Assembly (NCBI RefSeq): GCF_003224335.1
Contig: NZ_QKLF01000001.1
Span: 620,001 to 684,000 of the forward strand
Direction: 5' to 3'
Length of the DNA stretch: 64,000 nt
DNA from: Curtobacterium sp. MCJR17_055
Lineage (GTDB): Bacteria > Actinomycetota > Actinomycetes > Actinomycetales > Microbacteriaceae
Position 1 is the first letter of the stretch; every line of letters starts with the position of its first letter. The position numbers and the translations under genes are program-made. Positions 9,596 through 17,463 of this stretch are shown one piece after another. The notes under the pieces are model-generated. The model saw nothing but the letters and a program-made list of their open reading frames with translations. It searched no databases and was not told the DNA's origin.

Positions 9596-9627
9596 GACGA
9601 GCGACTGAGAACCGTCTGCTCTGCTTG

Positions 9628-9834
9628 TCAGCGCTTTGAAGGCCTGCGATTCGCGCCGAATACGATGACGGCGGAGATCATCACGCAGAGCCCGCTGACG
9701 GCGGTGAAGTACGGAGCTGGCCGAGAAGGATCGAGAGCGATCAGTACGACGGCGGCCAAGAAAACAACAAGCCCGACGAAGCCGAGGACCGCGAACAGCC
9801 GTCGACCCGTCTCCGGGCTAATCCTCTTCGCCAC
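9628..9834 (-). CDS. Two-segment small membrane protein
   Basis: The product has 68 residues: a short basic N-terminus (MAKRISPETGRR), two membrane segments (LFAVLGFVGLVVFLAAVVLIAL and YFTAVSGLCVMISAVIVFGA) separated by a short Pro-containing turn, and a basic tail (NRRPSKR). No family is recognised. It converges with the gene ending at 9580; palindrome copy 1 lies between the two stops, and copy 2 lies upstream of this gene. Confidence 0.7.
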   Translation of the reverse strand: MAKRISPETGRRLFAVLGFVGLVVFLAAVVLIALDPSRPAPYFTAVSGLCVMISAVIVFGANRRPSKR

Positions 9835-9902
9835 TGCTGCAGTGCAGAGGCCTTTGCTTGCGGAACGTGACGACAGCCCTGGGTATGGGCACTCCTCCTT
9901 CC

Positions 9903-9923
9903 CGGTAGCCGGTCCTCTGCCGG
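9903..9923 (+). repeat. Recurring 21-bp palindrome, copy 2
   Basis: CGGTAGCCGGTCCTCTGCCG plus G. It lies 14 bases beyond the stop of the minus-strand gene ending at 9937 and upstream of the gene starting at 9834. Confidence 0.7.
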
Positions 9924-9936
9924 ACGCCTCGCGGCT

Positions 9937-10515
9937 TCATTGAATACGAGACCAGCGGTCATCGGCTCGCAGGCTACGTATGGCATACACGAGCGTGAAC
10001 GGCCCGAGGATCAGCAGCGGCAACCATGACCCGATGCTGGCGGTATTGATCACAAGGTTGACCAGCGCGAGCAGGAGCATGAGAGCACCAGTGACAGCTG
10101 AGAACCAGGCAATGGGTTTCGGCCACGGAGAGAGCTGCCCGACGTTGGCCGCCGCCGCGGCGATTCCGGTCTCACCGTCGCCGGTGTCGCTCGCATGGCC
10201 GACCGCGTCGTGCAACGCGCGGATGTCGCGGGCACCTTCGCCCCAGTCGAACAGCGTCGTCGGCACGGTTGGACGCGATCGAGCAGTAACGCTTGTCCCG
10301 CCGGTCGTCGGTGTGAGGTCAATGGTGATGACCTCACCCCAGGAGTACAGGTTCCCGCGTACGCCAAGTTCGACGCGGGCATCCGCGGACGACATGATCC
10401 TTGCGCGCTGCGTCGACGTGGCGACTCGCACGAACAGACCATGCGTCTCTTCGAGGGGCTTCGCGACCATCCAACTGGCCGTCGAGCGCGCCGCTCGCGT
10501 CCTCACTTCAAGCAT
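9937..10515 (-). CDS. Unknown protein with soluble N-terminal domain and two membrane segments
   Basis: The product has 192 residues from ATG 10515; a TTG four codons upstream (10527) is an alternative. Residues 1-115 form a soluble, probably beta-rich domain (LYSWGEVITIDLTPTTGGTSVTARSRP), resembling SRPBCC-like or PH-like folds in pattern only. Two membrane helices follow (IAWFSAVTGALMLLLALVNLVI and IGSWLPLLILGPFTLVYAI) and then a short charged tail. The family is not recognised. It belongs to the run of small accessory genes and has palindrome copy 2 just past its stop. Confidence 0.7.
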   Translation of the reverse strand: MLEVRTRAARSTASWMVAKPLEETHGLFVRVATSTQRARIMSSADARVELGVRGNLYSWGEVITIDLTPTTGGTSVTARSRPTVPTTLFDWGEGARDIRALHDAVGHASDTGDGETGIAAAAANVGQLSPWPKPIAWFSAVTGALMLLLALVNLVINTASIGSWLPLLILGPFTLVYAIRSLRADDRWSRIQ

Positions 10516-10556
10516 GTGCTCAGTCAACCCGATCGAGCGTGCCCGCGTCCCATTCG

Positions 10557-10571
10557 CGGTTCCCTCAGCGG
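10557..10571 (+). repeat. Degenerate palindrome copy 3
   Basis: CGGTTCCCTCAGCGG resembles copy 1 with six bases missing from the centre; the following GGACG is also shared with copy 1. It lies just beyond the stop of the GNAT gene ending at 10582. Confidence 0.4.
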
Positions 10572-10581
10572 GACGTCGGCA

Positions 10582-11019
10582 TCACGCGTGTCGAAGCAGG
10601 TGGTGAGTCTCTGTGTCCTCAAAGCGGACGAAGCCGAGCCGCTCGTACAAGCGGCGGGCCGATGTGTTCATCTTGTGCACCTGCAGCAACGTCCCGCGGT
10701 GCGCCTTCGCAGCCTCTTCCAGAACCCATCTGAGACCGGCCGATCCGATGCCCTCGTTCTGACACTCAGGGCGCACCTCGATGAGTTCAAGCCAAAGGTC
10801 GTTTCCGCGGGCACCGAGATACAGGCCTCCGACTGGTTTCGCATCCTGCTCAATGACGTGCACGTCGTGGTCACCGACCAACGGAGCGAAGAAGCGCCCC
10901 TGTTGCTCTGGGTCCCAAGGGCCGTAGGCGGCTTCGACCAGTTCTTTGTGCGCGTCCTCGTGCAGTTGGAAGAGCCAATCGTGATCGGCTTCGGTGGCTG
11001 GTCGAACGGTGATCCCCAT
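10582..11019 (-). CDS. GNAT-family N-acetyltransferase
   Basis: The product has 145 residues, a single complete GNAT domain. It opens with ITVRPATEADHDWLFQLH, has the acetyl-CoA-binding core LELIEVRPECQNEGIGSAGLRWVL (motif A, Q/R-x-x-G-x-G/A form QNEGIG), and ends with LQVHKMNTSARRLYERLGFVRF (motif B). It would transfer acetyl from acetyl-CoA to an amine; the substrate cannot be read from sequence. Its start overlaps the stop of the upstream P-loop kinase by one base, so the two form an operon. Confidence 0.9.
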   Translation of the reverse strand: MGITVRPATEADHDWLFQLHEDAHKELVEAAYGPWDPEQQGRFFAPLVGDHDVHVIEQDAKPVGGLYLGARGNDLWLELIEVRPECQNEGIGSAGLRWVLEEAAKAHRGTLLQVHKMNTSARRLYERLGFVRFEDTETHHLLRHA

Positions 11020-11603
11020 CAGACGAGATTAGCGAAGCCTTCAGCCGGGACTGTGAGCCCGAACGGGTTGTCGTCTCGATCTCCGATCCCATAGCGGGCG
11101 TGGAGTCCGAGGTAGTGAAGGGCCTGGCGGACGGTCTCTTCGAGAGGGCGGGTGCTGTCGATGACGAGCCGATCGTCCGTGCGGGGCTCGTACCCGTCGG
11201 CGGTGCGCTGCACCTCGTCCCACGTCGGCAACGTGAACCCTGGCAGGTCGTTCGCACGCTGTTCCACGCGGCGACGGTGTTCATCGACGTCCGGACACTC
11301 GACCTCGATCGCGCGCAGCGGTACGCCAGCGGCTTCCGCTGTCGACGTCCATCCAGCCCGAGCAGGTTCAACGCCACTCACCGCGTCGGCGATGACCACC
11401 TGTCCGCGCCGCAGATTTGGTACCGCGATGGCATGCATGATCGAGTAAGCGGCGATTCCGGACTGCTCGCGCGGGATCTGGTACTTCCACATTGCGCCTT
11501 CGATCGCATCAACGCGAAGCGTCAGCGAGGGCGTCAATTCCGCGATCGCAGCAGACAGCGTCGACTTCCCTGCACCGGGAAGACCACAAACCTGAACCAG
11601 CAT
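11019..11603 (-). CDS. P-loop nucleotide kinase-like protein
   Basis: The product has 194 residues from ATG 11603, preceded by AAGGAG at six bases. The Walker A motif GLPGAGKST is at residues 7-15. The layout is that of small AAA or zeta-toxin-like kinases, with a substrate region (RVDAIEGAMWKYQIP), a Walker B-like VVIADAVSGV and a LID-like arginine-rich helix (DEHRRRVEQRANDLPGF). It probably phosphorylates a small molecule; antibiotic or metabolite kinases have this shape, but the substrate is unknown. It is coupled to the downstream GNAT gene. Confidence 0.85.
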   Translation of the reverse strand: MLVQVCGLPGAGKSTLSAAIAELTPSLTLRVDAIEGAMWKYQIPREQSGIAAYSIMHAIAVPNLRRGQVVIADAVSGVEPARAGWTSTAEAAGVPLRAIEVECPDVDEHRRRVEQRANDLPGFTLPTWDEVQRTADGYEPRTDDRLVIDSTRPLEETVRQALHYLGLHARYGIGDRDDNPFGLTVPAEGFANLV

Positions 11604-11677
11604 CGACAACTCCTTCGTTGGCCGTAGCTCCTTGTCTATCGGTTCCGGCAGCCACGGGTCCGTAACGGGAGAGCCGT

Positions 11678-11947
11678 ATGCTCCGCGGCATGCGGCACGA
11701 ATTCGACTCCCTCGGCCTCCCTCGACCAGAAGGTGCAGGCCGCTTCAAGGTGCGAGCTGCACTCGTCGGTGGAGCGGGCCTGTTCTTCGTGCTGCTCGGC
11801 ACCAGTCTGTTCGCGGGCACCGCGGCGACTGATCAACCGACACCGGTGTGGATCGTCATCGTCTTGATCGCGGTCGGCGTCGGCTGCTGGGTCGTGGAAG
11901 GGCTTTTCAGAGCGCGAAGCACGAAGGGCGACGACTCGTGTCGATAG
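11678..11947 (+). CDS. Small two-segment membrane protein
   Basis: The product has 89 residues: a soluble start (MLRGMRHEFDSLGLPRPEGAG), two membrane segments (VRAALVGGAGLFFVLLGTSLFAG and VWIVIVLIAVGVGCWVVEGLF) and a basic tail. ATG 11678 follows GGAG at six bases; ATG 11690 preceded by TATGCT is an alternative leaderless start. The TAG stop at 11945-11947 is part of palindrome copy 4. The family is not recognised. It is divergent from the kinase/GNAT pair. Confidence 0.65.
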   Translation: MLRGMRHEFDSLGLPRPEGAGRFKVRAALVGGAGLFFVLLGTSLFAGTAATDQPTPVWIVIVLIAVGVGCWVVEGLFRARSTKGDDSCR

Positions 11948-11962
11948 CCGATCGGCCACCGG
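11942..11962 (+). repeat. Recurring 21-bp palindrome, copy 4 (supplies a stop codon)
   Basis: CGATAGCCGATCGGCCACCG plus G. Its TAG terminates the small membrane-protein gene ending at 11947. Confidence 0.75.
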
Positions 11963-11988
11963 ACGCCGAGTGCTGGAACGATGAGCGC

Positions 11989-12453
11989 GTGACGTTCCAC
12001 ACCGTGACCGAGCATGACGTCGACCCCCTTCGTGCTTTCCTACGGGACGCCGACCTCACCCTTGCCGGTCTTGACGAGCCGACCGTTCACCTCTGGATCG
12101 AACAGGACGAAGCCGGGACAGTGATCGGCAGCACCGGCTTCGAGCTGAGCCGGGACGGCACCCACGCGCTGATCCGGAGCGTCGCCGTCGCGCCCGACCG
12201 TCGTGCGGCCGGTGCCGGCTCGCGCCTCGCCATGTTCGCACTCGAACAAGCGGCACAGGCTGGGGCATCGTGCGCGTGGCTGTTCTCGCGACGGTCGGGG
12301 CCGTTCTGGCAGAAGCTCGGCTTCACCAACGCCGACCGAGAACGCCTGGCGGCCGTGCTACCCGAGACGCAACAGGTACGCCTGTTCGTCGGAACCGGTC
12401 AGCTTGGCACTGAAGTCGCATGGTCGCGCACCCTCACCGACCTGTCTCGGTAG
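11989..12453 (+). CDS. GNAT-family N-acetyltransferase
   Basis: The product has 154 residues from GTG 11989 (VTFHTVTEHDVDPLRAFL). Motif A is IRSVAVAPDRRAAGAGSRLAMFAL, with the acetyl-CoA loop RRAAGAG. A later FWQKLGFTNADRERL resembles motif B, as in ArsN-type or arsinothricin-like acetyltransferases, though that similarity is only in general outline. GTG 11938 is a possible earlier start but would place palindrome copy 4 inside the gene. The TAG stop lies in copy 5. Confidence 0.85.
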   Translation: MTFHTVTEHDVDPLRAFLRDADLTLAGLDEPTVHLWIEQDEAGTVIGSTGFELSRDGTHALIRSVAVAPDRRAAGAGSRLAMFALEQAAQAGASCAWLFSRRSGPFWQKLGFTNADRERLAAVLPETQQVRLFVGTGQLGTEVAWSRTLTDLSR

Positions 12454-12468
12454 CCGATCGGCTATCGG
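12448..12468 (+). repeat. Recurring 21-bp palindrome, copy 5 (supplies a stop codon)
   Basis: CGGTAGCCGATCGGCTATCG plus G. The TAG at 12451-12453 ends the GNAT gene. With the preceding CCTGTCT it is repeated almost perfectly 45 bases downstream as copy 6. Confidence 0.8.
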
Positions 12469-12492
12469 TGCAGATCCTGCTCGTCCCTGTCT

Positions 12493-12513
12493 CGGTAGCC
12501 GATCGGCTACCGG
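12493..12513 (+). repeat. Recurring 21-bp palindrome, copy 6 (perfect)
   Basis: CGGTAGCCGATCGGCTACCG is a perfect 20-bp inverted repeat, the best copy in the window. No gene ends here, so copies 5 and 6 look like a local duplication, or mark a lost gene. Confidence 0.8.
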
Positions 12514-12602
12514 ACAACCGCGACTTCTGGGTCGAGGGAATCACGCTGACGGCTGGAAGACCGCCCGAGAGCCGGTGACTACAGATGTGGTCAGATTGCT
12601 CC

Positions 12603-13139
12603 GTGGAGACAGTGATCCTGACCGGAATGCCTGGCGCCGGCAAATCCACCGTGAGTCGCCTCCTCGCAGCGAAACTGCCACGCGCCGCGCGGATCGCAGC
12701 CGACGACCTAAACGCAATGATCATCGCCGGAGCCGTATGGCCACTTGGTCAGCCCGCTGTCGAAGCCGCCCGCCAGGTCGAGCTCAGCTACCGCAACCTC
12801 GCTGCACTTGCCCAGAACTTCACCGACGCTGGCTTCGTCACCGTCATCGACTGCGTCATCCCGGACGGTGCACACCTCAACCGGCTCCTCGAGCATCTCT
12901 CCTTGGATCCTTCATCGCTCGTTGTTCTCGCTCCGACCACAGGAACATGCAGGGAACGCAACGCGGGCAGGGAAGCGAACGAGCGGTTCACCTTCGACGG
13001 GTACGACCAACTCGACCAGTCGATGCGTCGCGACTTCGGCGACCGCGGCTGGTGGCTCGACACCAGCGAGCTCACCGCAGAGACGACCGCCGAGTTCATT
13101 GCCGCCAGCTTCGGCCTCGAAACTGCTACGTCTCACTGA
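12603..13139 (+). CDS. P-loop nucleotide kinase-like protein
   Basis: The product has 178 residues from GTG 12603; ATG 12585 is the alternative. Walker A is GMPGAGKSTVSRLLA near the N-terminus. A zeta-toxin or gluconate-kinase-like layout follows, with ADDLNAMIIAG, a Walker B-like FVTVIDCVIPDGAHL, and a basic LID (CRERNAGREANERFTFDGYDQLDQSMRRDF). The substrate is unknown. It is the second small kinase in the patch and is not a close copy of the first. The stop at 13137-13139 falls in the inverted palindrome copy 7. Confidence 0.85.
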   Translation: METVILTGMPGAGKSTVSRLLAAKLPRAARIAADDLNAMIIAGAVWPLGQPAVEAARQVELSYRNLAALAQNFTDAGFVTVIDCVIPDGAHLNRLLEHLSLDPSSLVVLAPTTGTCRERNAGREANERFTFDGYDQLDQSMRRDFGDRGWWLDTSELTAETTAEFIAASFGLETATSH

Positions 13140-13154
13140 AGGATCGGCCAGTGA
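13134..13154 (-). repeat. Recurring palindrome, copy 7 (inverted orientation)
   Basis: On the minus strand it shares the 13-mer GCCGATCCTTCAG with copy 1. It is squeezed between the convergent stops of the kinase gene and the microprotein gene. Confidence 0.6.
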
Positions 13155-13162
13155 GGCACCGC

Positions 13163-13273
13163 TCAGCGGCGGCGCCTCCTGATGATGGCGCTGACGACGA
13201 TCACAGCAGCCAGTACGGCGACGATCGCCGTCGGGATCGGTTCGAATCCAATGCCAGTGAACGCAGCAACCAC
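13163..13273 (-). CDS. 36-residue membrane microprotein
   Basis: A GTG start at 13273 follows GAGAGGACACC, a good ribosome-binding site. The frame reads VVAAFTGIGFEPIPTAIVAV, then LAAVIVVSAII and RRRRR before TGA. It is a single membrane helix with a five-arginine cytoplasmic tail, the form of many bacterial membrane microproteins, including type I toxins and regulators of membrane enzymes. No antisense RNA or partner is evident. Confidence 0.6.
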   Translation of the reverse strand: MVAAFTGIGFEPIPTAIVAVLAAVIVVSAIIRRRRR

Positions 13274-13341
13274 GGTGTCCTCTCGTCAAGCGCGCAGGTG
13301 CGCGCTCGACTCGAAGGGTACGCGAAGGCCATTGCCCGTCT

Positions 13342-13362
13342 CGATAGCCGGTCGTTCACCGG
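13342..13362 (+). repeat. Recurring 21-bp palindrome, copy 8
   Basis: CGATAGCCGGTCGTTCACCG plus G. It is the rightmost copy and lies upstream of the microprotein gene; no gene ends at its TAG. Confidence 0.7.
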
Positions 13363-13793
13363 TACAAGGCCAGCGGCGACAACCACGACAACTTTCCCGT
13401 GCCCTGCTTGACCTGGGGACTCCCGTATGACTGTCCCGCGAAAATGCCCGGTGAAGGGGCGCTGAACGCAACACCGTCCACGTACCCGAGCAAGGGTGCG
13501 GCACTTCCCGTCGGCAGACGCCGGCCCGGGGTCCAGACCGCTGCACGCGTCCCGCTCGAACACGTCCCTGCCGAACGCCGTGTCCACCCCGACGACAAGC
13601 AAGCGTGCATGTCACGCTGCTGTTGGAAGACGTTCGCTGACTGAGGCAGGACCGAGGAACGCGGATCGGTGACGAGTTGCGTGCTGAGGAGACAAGTCAT
13701 CCGCGCGGCGACAGCGCCGCGCGTCGCCTCCCGCTCACACTGTGGTCACACTCAGGAAACCAGCGCGACAGACGACGCCACCAGCATCGTCGC
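13363..13793. other. Gene-poor stretch right of the accessory patch
   Basis: I see no convincing gene here. Open frames exist on both strands but lack good start sites and have unusual cysteine- or arginine-rich translations. It may contain decayed accessory sequence and the upstream region of the phosphoesterase gene. Confidence 0.4.
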
Positions 13794-16418
13794 GTGACCG
13801 CACACCGACCACTCCCCCGGGCCTCCCGACGGAGGACCACCGCCCTGGGTGTCACCGCCCTGGCGGTGGCCGCCACCGTCGGCCTCCCCGCCCTGATCGT
13901 CTCCCCCGCACCGGCCGCCGCCGCTCCGGCTCCGGCCGCCGACCTCGCGTCCCGCTTCACCCTCGCGGTGCTGCCGGACACGCAGTTCTACTCCCGCTAC
14001 TCGGCGTCGCAGTTCCTCCCCCGCTACGGCGACGACCCGTTCCACGTGCAGACGCAGTGGCTCGCCGACAACGCCGACGAGTTGCACATCCCGTTCACCA
14101 CCCACGTCGGCGACGTCGTCGACCAGGTCGGCCAGGCGGGCGAGTGGCAGGCCGCCGACCGGGCGATGTCCGTGCTCGACGACGCGGACATGCCGTACAG
14201 CATCACGACCGGCAACCACGACGTCCGGAACTCCGCGGACACCGTGTACGACACGTCGTACGACCTCGCCGCCGAGCCGTACCTGCGGACCTTCCCGGCC
14301 ACCCGCGCCACTGGTCAGCCGACCATCGAGTCGGGCACGGACCGCACCGGGCTCAGCCAGTTCCACGTGTTCGAGGCCGAGGGGCAGCGCTTCCTCTCGC
14401 TCGCGCTGCCGTGGCGGGCCTCCGACGAGACGCTCGCGTGGGCGAACCAGGTCATCGCGGCCCACCCGACGCTGCCGACGATCCTCACCTCGCACGAGGT
14501 CATCAACATCGCGACCGACGGCCTGACCGCGGTCGACACGGCCTACGGCGAGCGCCTGTGGAAGCAGCTCATCGCCCCGAACGACCAGGTGTTCCTCACG
14601 CTGAACGGGCACTTCCACGGCTCCACGTGGAAAGAGCGCACGAACGACGCCGGGCACGCCGTCACCCAGGTCCTCATCGACCACCAGATGGACTACGAGG
14701 GCGGCAACGGCTACCTCGGCCTGATGGAGTTCGACCTGACGAACGGCACGCTCGCGATGCAGACCGCGTCGCCGTGGGTGACGTGGAAGCCGTCCGAGAC
14801 GCTGACGTCCTACGACCAGCCGCTGCTCGACGCCGCCAACCAGCGCTACAGCGTGCCGGTGGACTTCCGGACCCGGTTCGCGGGCTTCGCGCCGGACTTC
14901 CGCGCAGGGACCGCGGACGAGCCGCCGCTCATCGAACGCGCACGGCAGATGCTCCTCGACGGCTTCGAGGGAGCGCCTTCCGTCACGACCGAGCTCCCGG
15001 GCGGCCGCGCCGACCACACGATCGTCGACGGCACCCTGGCCTGGTGGCGTCCCGGCGAGCAGGAGACCGGCACCCTCGCCCCCGGCGCCACGGTGGACGA
15101 CGTCGTCGGGGACGCCGACCTCACCCGCATGACCCACGCCGAGTCCGGCTCCCCGACCGCGCAGGACGGCGACGTGACCGTCACCGACGAGTCGCACCCG
15201 CTCTCCTCGGACGGCGCCGGTCTCTGCTTCGCGAACGCCGACAAGGCCGCGAAGCGCTTCAGCGCGCTCACCTCCCCCGGTGACACGGCCGTCGACCGGG
15301 CCACCTTCCCGGAGGGCTACACGATCGAGACGTTCCTGGAGGTCGACCCCTCGTGGACCGACGGCGCGAACTCCTGGTCGAAGGCGATCGTCCGCAGCGG
15401 CAACCGCTCACAGATCGGCGTCCCGCAGACCCGCTGGGACTGGACGGCCTCGCCCGCAGCACTCGGCATCTCGAACCTCAAGGAGTTCCAGTGGACCGAG
15501 GTGACCGCCGACCCGTCGAAGGGTGACCGCACGGCCTGGTCGGGCGAGATCATCCCCGGCCGCTGGCTGCACGTCGCCCTCGTGAACGACGTCGACGCCC
15601 GCACCACCACGATGTACATCGACGGCGCCCCGGTGCTCCGCAACGCCACCGACACCGGCGGTCAGACCGTGCAGGACGGCATGCCGTGGCTGTTCGGCAG
15701 CGACTGGGTCGACGATGCCGCCACGAACGGCTGGAACGGCTGCATCGGCGAGACCCGCGTGGTCGACCACCCGATCACCGCTGAGTCGTGGCTGACCGCC
15801 CGCGCCGACCTCGACGCGCTCACCGTCGACGAGCCGGGCACCGAGGTCGTCCCGACGACGATCACGGGCTCCGGCCACCCGGGTGCCACGGTCACGCTCT
15901 CCGGCGCGGTCGACGGCAGCACCGAGGTCGCCGAGGACGGGACCTGGTCGGTCGACGTCGCCGGGGACGACACCGCCCGCACCGCCGCACTCGTCCGTGC
16001 CGCGGCGACCGGTTCGGCCGAGGCCGTCCAGTCGATCGGCACCCGCAGCGGAGCAGCGGTCGCGTTCGCGGTCGCCCTACCGGACGACGTCGACCCGACC
16101 CCGACGCCGAGCCCGACCCCGACCGACCCCGCGTCGCCGGCTCCCGGCGACGGCGGTGACGACGACGGCGACGGCCCGGGCGATGACGGCCCGGGTGACG
16201 ACGGAGCGGTGACGCCCGCACCGGGCGCCCTCCTGCCCGGGGATGACGGTCCGGGCGCCGGCGGCGAAGCCGCTCCGGAGGGCGACCTCGCCTTCACGGG
16301 CGCCCACGGCCTCGGCCTGCTCGGCGTGACGGCGCTCCTGCTGCTCGCCGCGGGGACCGCGGTCCTCGTCCGCCGACGGCTGGGTGCGCTGCCCCGCGTC
16401 GCGCCGACGGAGCAGTAG
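13794..16418 (+). CDS. Wall-anchored metallophosphoesterase with LamG domain
   Basis: The product has 874 residues from GTG 13794; an in-frame TTG at 13677 would give 913. The N-terminus PRASRRRTTALGVTALAVAA is a Tat-like or Sec signal. The calcineurin-like phosphoesterase domain has LPDTQFYS, THVGDVVDQ, TTGNHD and LNGHFHGS, the metal ligands of the family. A LamG-like jelly-roll domain follows (YTIETFLEVDPSW to CIGETRVVDH), then a short Ig-like domain, a Pro/Thr/Asp/Gly-rich wall spanner and an LAFTG signal with membrane helix and RRR tail. LAXTG is the class E sortase motif. It probably hydrolyses an extracellular phosphoester. Confidence 0.9.
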   Translation: MTAHRPLPRASRRRTTALGVTALAVAATVGLPALIVSPAPAAAAPAPAADLASRFTLAVLPDTQFYSRYSASQFLPRYGDDPFHVQTQWLADNADELHIPFTTHVGDVVDQVGQAGEWQAADRAMSVLDDADMPYSITTGNHDVRNSADTVYDTSYDLAAEPYLRTFPATRATGQPTIESGTDRTGLSQFHVFEAEGQRFLSLALPWRASDETLAWANQVIAAHPTLPTILTSHEVINIATDGLTAVDTAYGERLWKQLIAPNDQVFLTLNGHFHGSTWKERTNDAGHAVTQVLIDHQMDYEGGNGYLGLMEFDLTNGTLAMQTASPWVTWKPSETLTSYDQPLLDAANQRYSVPVDFRTRFAGFAPDFRAGTADEPPLIERARQMLLDGFEGAPSVTTELPGGRADHTIVDGTLAWWRPGEQETGTLAPGATVDDVVGDADLTRMTHAESGSPTAQDGDVTVTDESHPLSSDGAGLCFANADKAAKRFSALTSPGDTAVDRATFPEGYTIETFLEVDPSWTDGANSWSKAIVRSGNRSQIGVPQTRWDWTASPAALGISNLKEFQWTEVTADPSKGDRTAWSGEIIPGRWLHVALVNDVDARTTTMYIDGAPVLRNATDTGGQTVQDGMPWLFGSDWVDDAATNGWNGCIGETRVVDHPITAESWLTARADLDALTVDEPGTEVVPTTITGSGHPGATVTLSGAVDGSTEVAEDGTWSVDVAGDDTARTAALVRAAATGSAEAVQSIGTRSGAAVAFAVALPDDVDPTPTPSPTPTDPASPAPGDGGDDDGDGPGDDGPGDDGAVTPAPGALLPGDDGPGAGGEAAPEGDLAFTGAHGLGLLGVTALLLLAAGTAVLVRRRLGALPRVAPTEQ

Positions 16419-16427
16419 CGACGAACC

Positions 16428-16508
16428 GACGGGAGGCTCTCCCCCGGCCGGCACGGCCCCACGCGCGAGCGGCGGGGCCGGACACGACCGGTGGGGAGCC
16501 TCCCGTCC
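16428..16508. terminator. Long-stem terminator after the phosphoesterase gene
   Basis: GACGGGAGGCTC at the left pairs with GAGCCTCCCGTC at the right, and the space between carries further G+C-rich pairing. The right arm and following bases are nearly identical to the terminator at 53657-53700. Confidence 0.7.
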
Positions 16509-16602
16509 GTCGCGTCGGAGGTGACCACGGGGCGGGCTGCTCAGGACACGACCCGTCCGTCGTCTGTTCACGATCCGATGATGAGCCCCGGTCACACGTC
16601 GG

Positions 16603-17463
16603 TCATCGGTCGACGACGTCCGCTGCTCGGACGGCTCCGACGCGCAGGAAGTCGAGCTTGTCGGCGTCGGGGCCCTCCTCCGCCGTGGAGTAGACGACCA
16701 GCTTGATGTCGGAGTCGGGAACGGTGACGACGTCGCAGTCGAGGGTGACGTCACCGACGATCCGGTTGTGGACCGTCTTCACGAGCGACCGGTGCGCCGC
16801 CGCACGGCCTTCGTCCCAGTACGCAGCGAAGCGTTCGCTCCCGTCCCGGAGTCGACGGATGAACGCCTGGAAGTCGGCGTCCTCCCCGAGGGTCCCGGCC
16901 GTGCGCCGGAGGTCCGCGACGAGAGCACGCTCGAAGGCGTCCGGGCCGCCGTGCGCTGTCGCGATCTCGGCGACGCTCCCGTCCAGGAAGGTCTGCACGA
17001 CCAGGTTCTGCTCGGGGTCACGCAGCACCGACGGGGCTCCGAACAACGCCCGCCAGAGCGGCGTGGAGTGCACCAGCGTCCAGTCCGCCGCGAACACCGC
17101 CATCGGCAGATCGGCCATGCGGACGAGCAGGCGGTGCACACCGGGTGGGATGTGCCGGGACATGGCATCCCTCCGGGGCGGTGCCAGTCCTGCCGCGCGG
17201 TGGAAGAGGTCGGTCTCACCGCGGTCGAGCTGGAGCGCGCGGGCGAGGGACTGGACGACCTGGGCTGAGGGGGTGCGGGAGCGACCCTGTTCGAGTCGCG
17301 TGACGTAATCGACGCTGACGCCGGCGAGCTGCGCGAGTTCTTCTCGGCGGAGGCCGGCCGTCCGGCGTCGACCGGAGGACTCCATCCCGACGGCCGCGGG
17401 GCTCAGCCGTCCCCGCCACGCTCGGAGGAGATCCCCGAGCGCTCTTCCCTGGTCTCCGGACAC
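16603..17463 (-). CDS. XRE-type regulator with MmyB-like ligand domain
   Basis: The product has 286 residues from GTG 17463 (VSGDQGRALGDLLRAWR). The helix-turn-helix is at about 35-90 (RRTAGLRREELAQLAGVSVDYVTRLEQGR, in two parts, then SRTPSAQVVQSLARALQL). The C-terminal part (about 105-265) has the MmyB-like PAS-type pattern PMAVFAADWTLVHSTPLWRALFG and VKTVHNRIVGDVTLDCDV. Such proteins commonly sit divergently beside an SDR oxidoreductase and control it, as here, where the SDR gene starts about 200 bases away in the opposite direction. Confidence 0.92.
   Translation of the reverse strand: MSGDQGRALGDLLRAWRGRLSPAAVGMESSGRRRTAGLRREELAQLAGVSVDYVTRLEQGRSRTPSAQVVQSLARALQLDRGETDLFHRAAGLAPPRRDAMSRHIPPGVHRLLVRMADLPMAVFAADWTLVHSTPLWRALFGAPSVLRDPEQNLVVQTFLDGSVAEIATAHGGPDAFERALVADLRRTAGTLGEDADFQAFIRRLRDGSERFAAYWDEGRAAAHRSLVKTVHNRIVGDVTLDCDVVTVPDSDIKLVVYSTAEEGPDADKLDFLRVGAVRAADVVDR

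Noticed and set aside
9107-13362. Classical integron
   Set aside because: No integrase gene is present, cassette genes lie on both strands, and the palindrome lacks recognisable attC core sites; only the cassette-like idea is kept.
13399-13644. Small plus-strand gene between the microprotein and the phosphoesterase
   Set aside because: No ribosome-binding site or leaderless -10, odd composition with scattered cysteines, and no match to any protein pattern I know.
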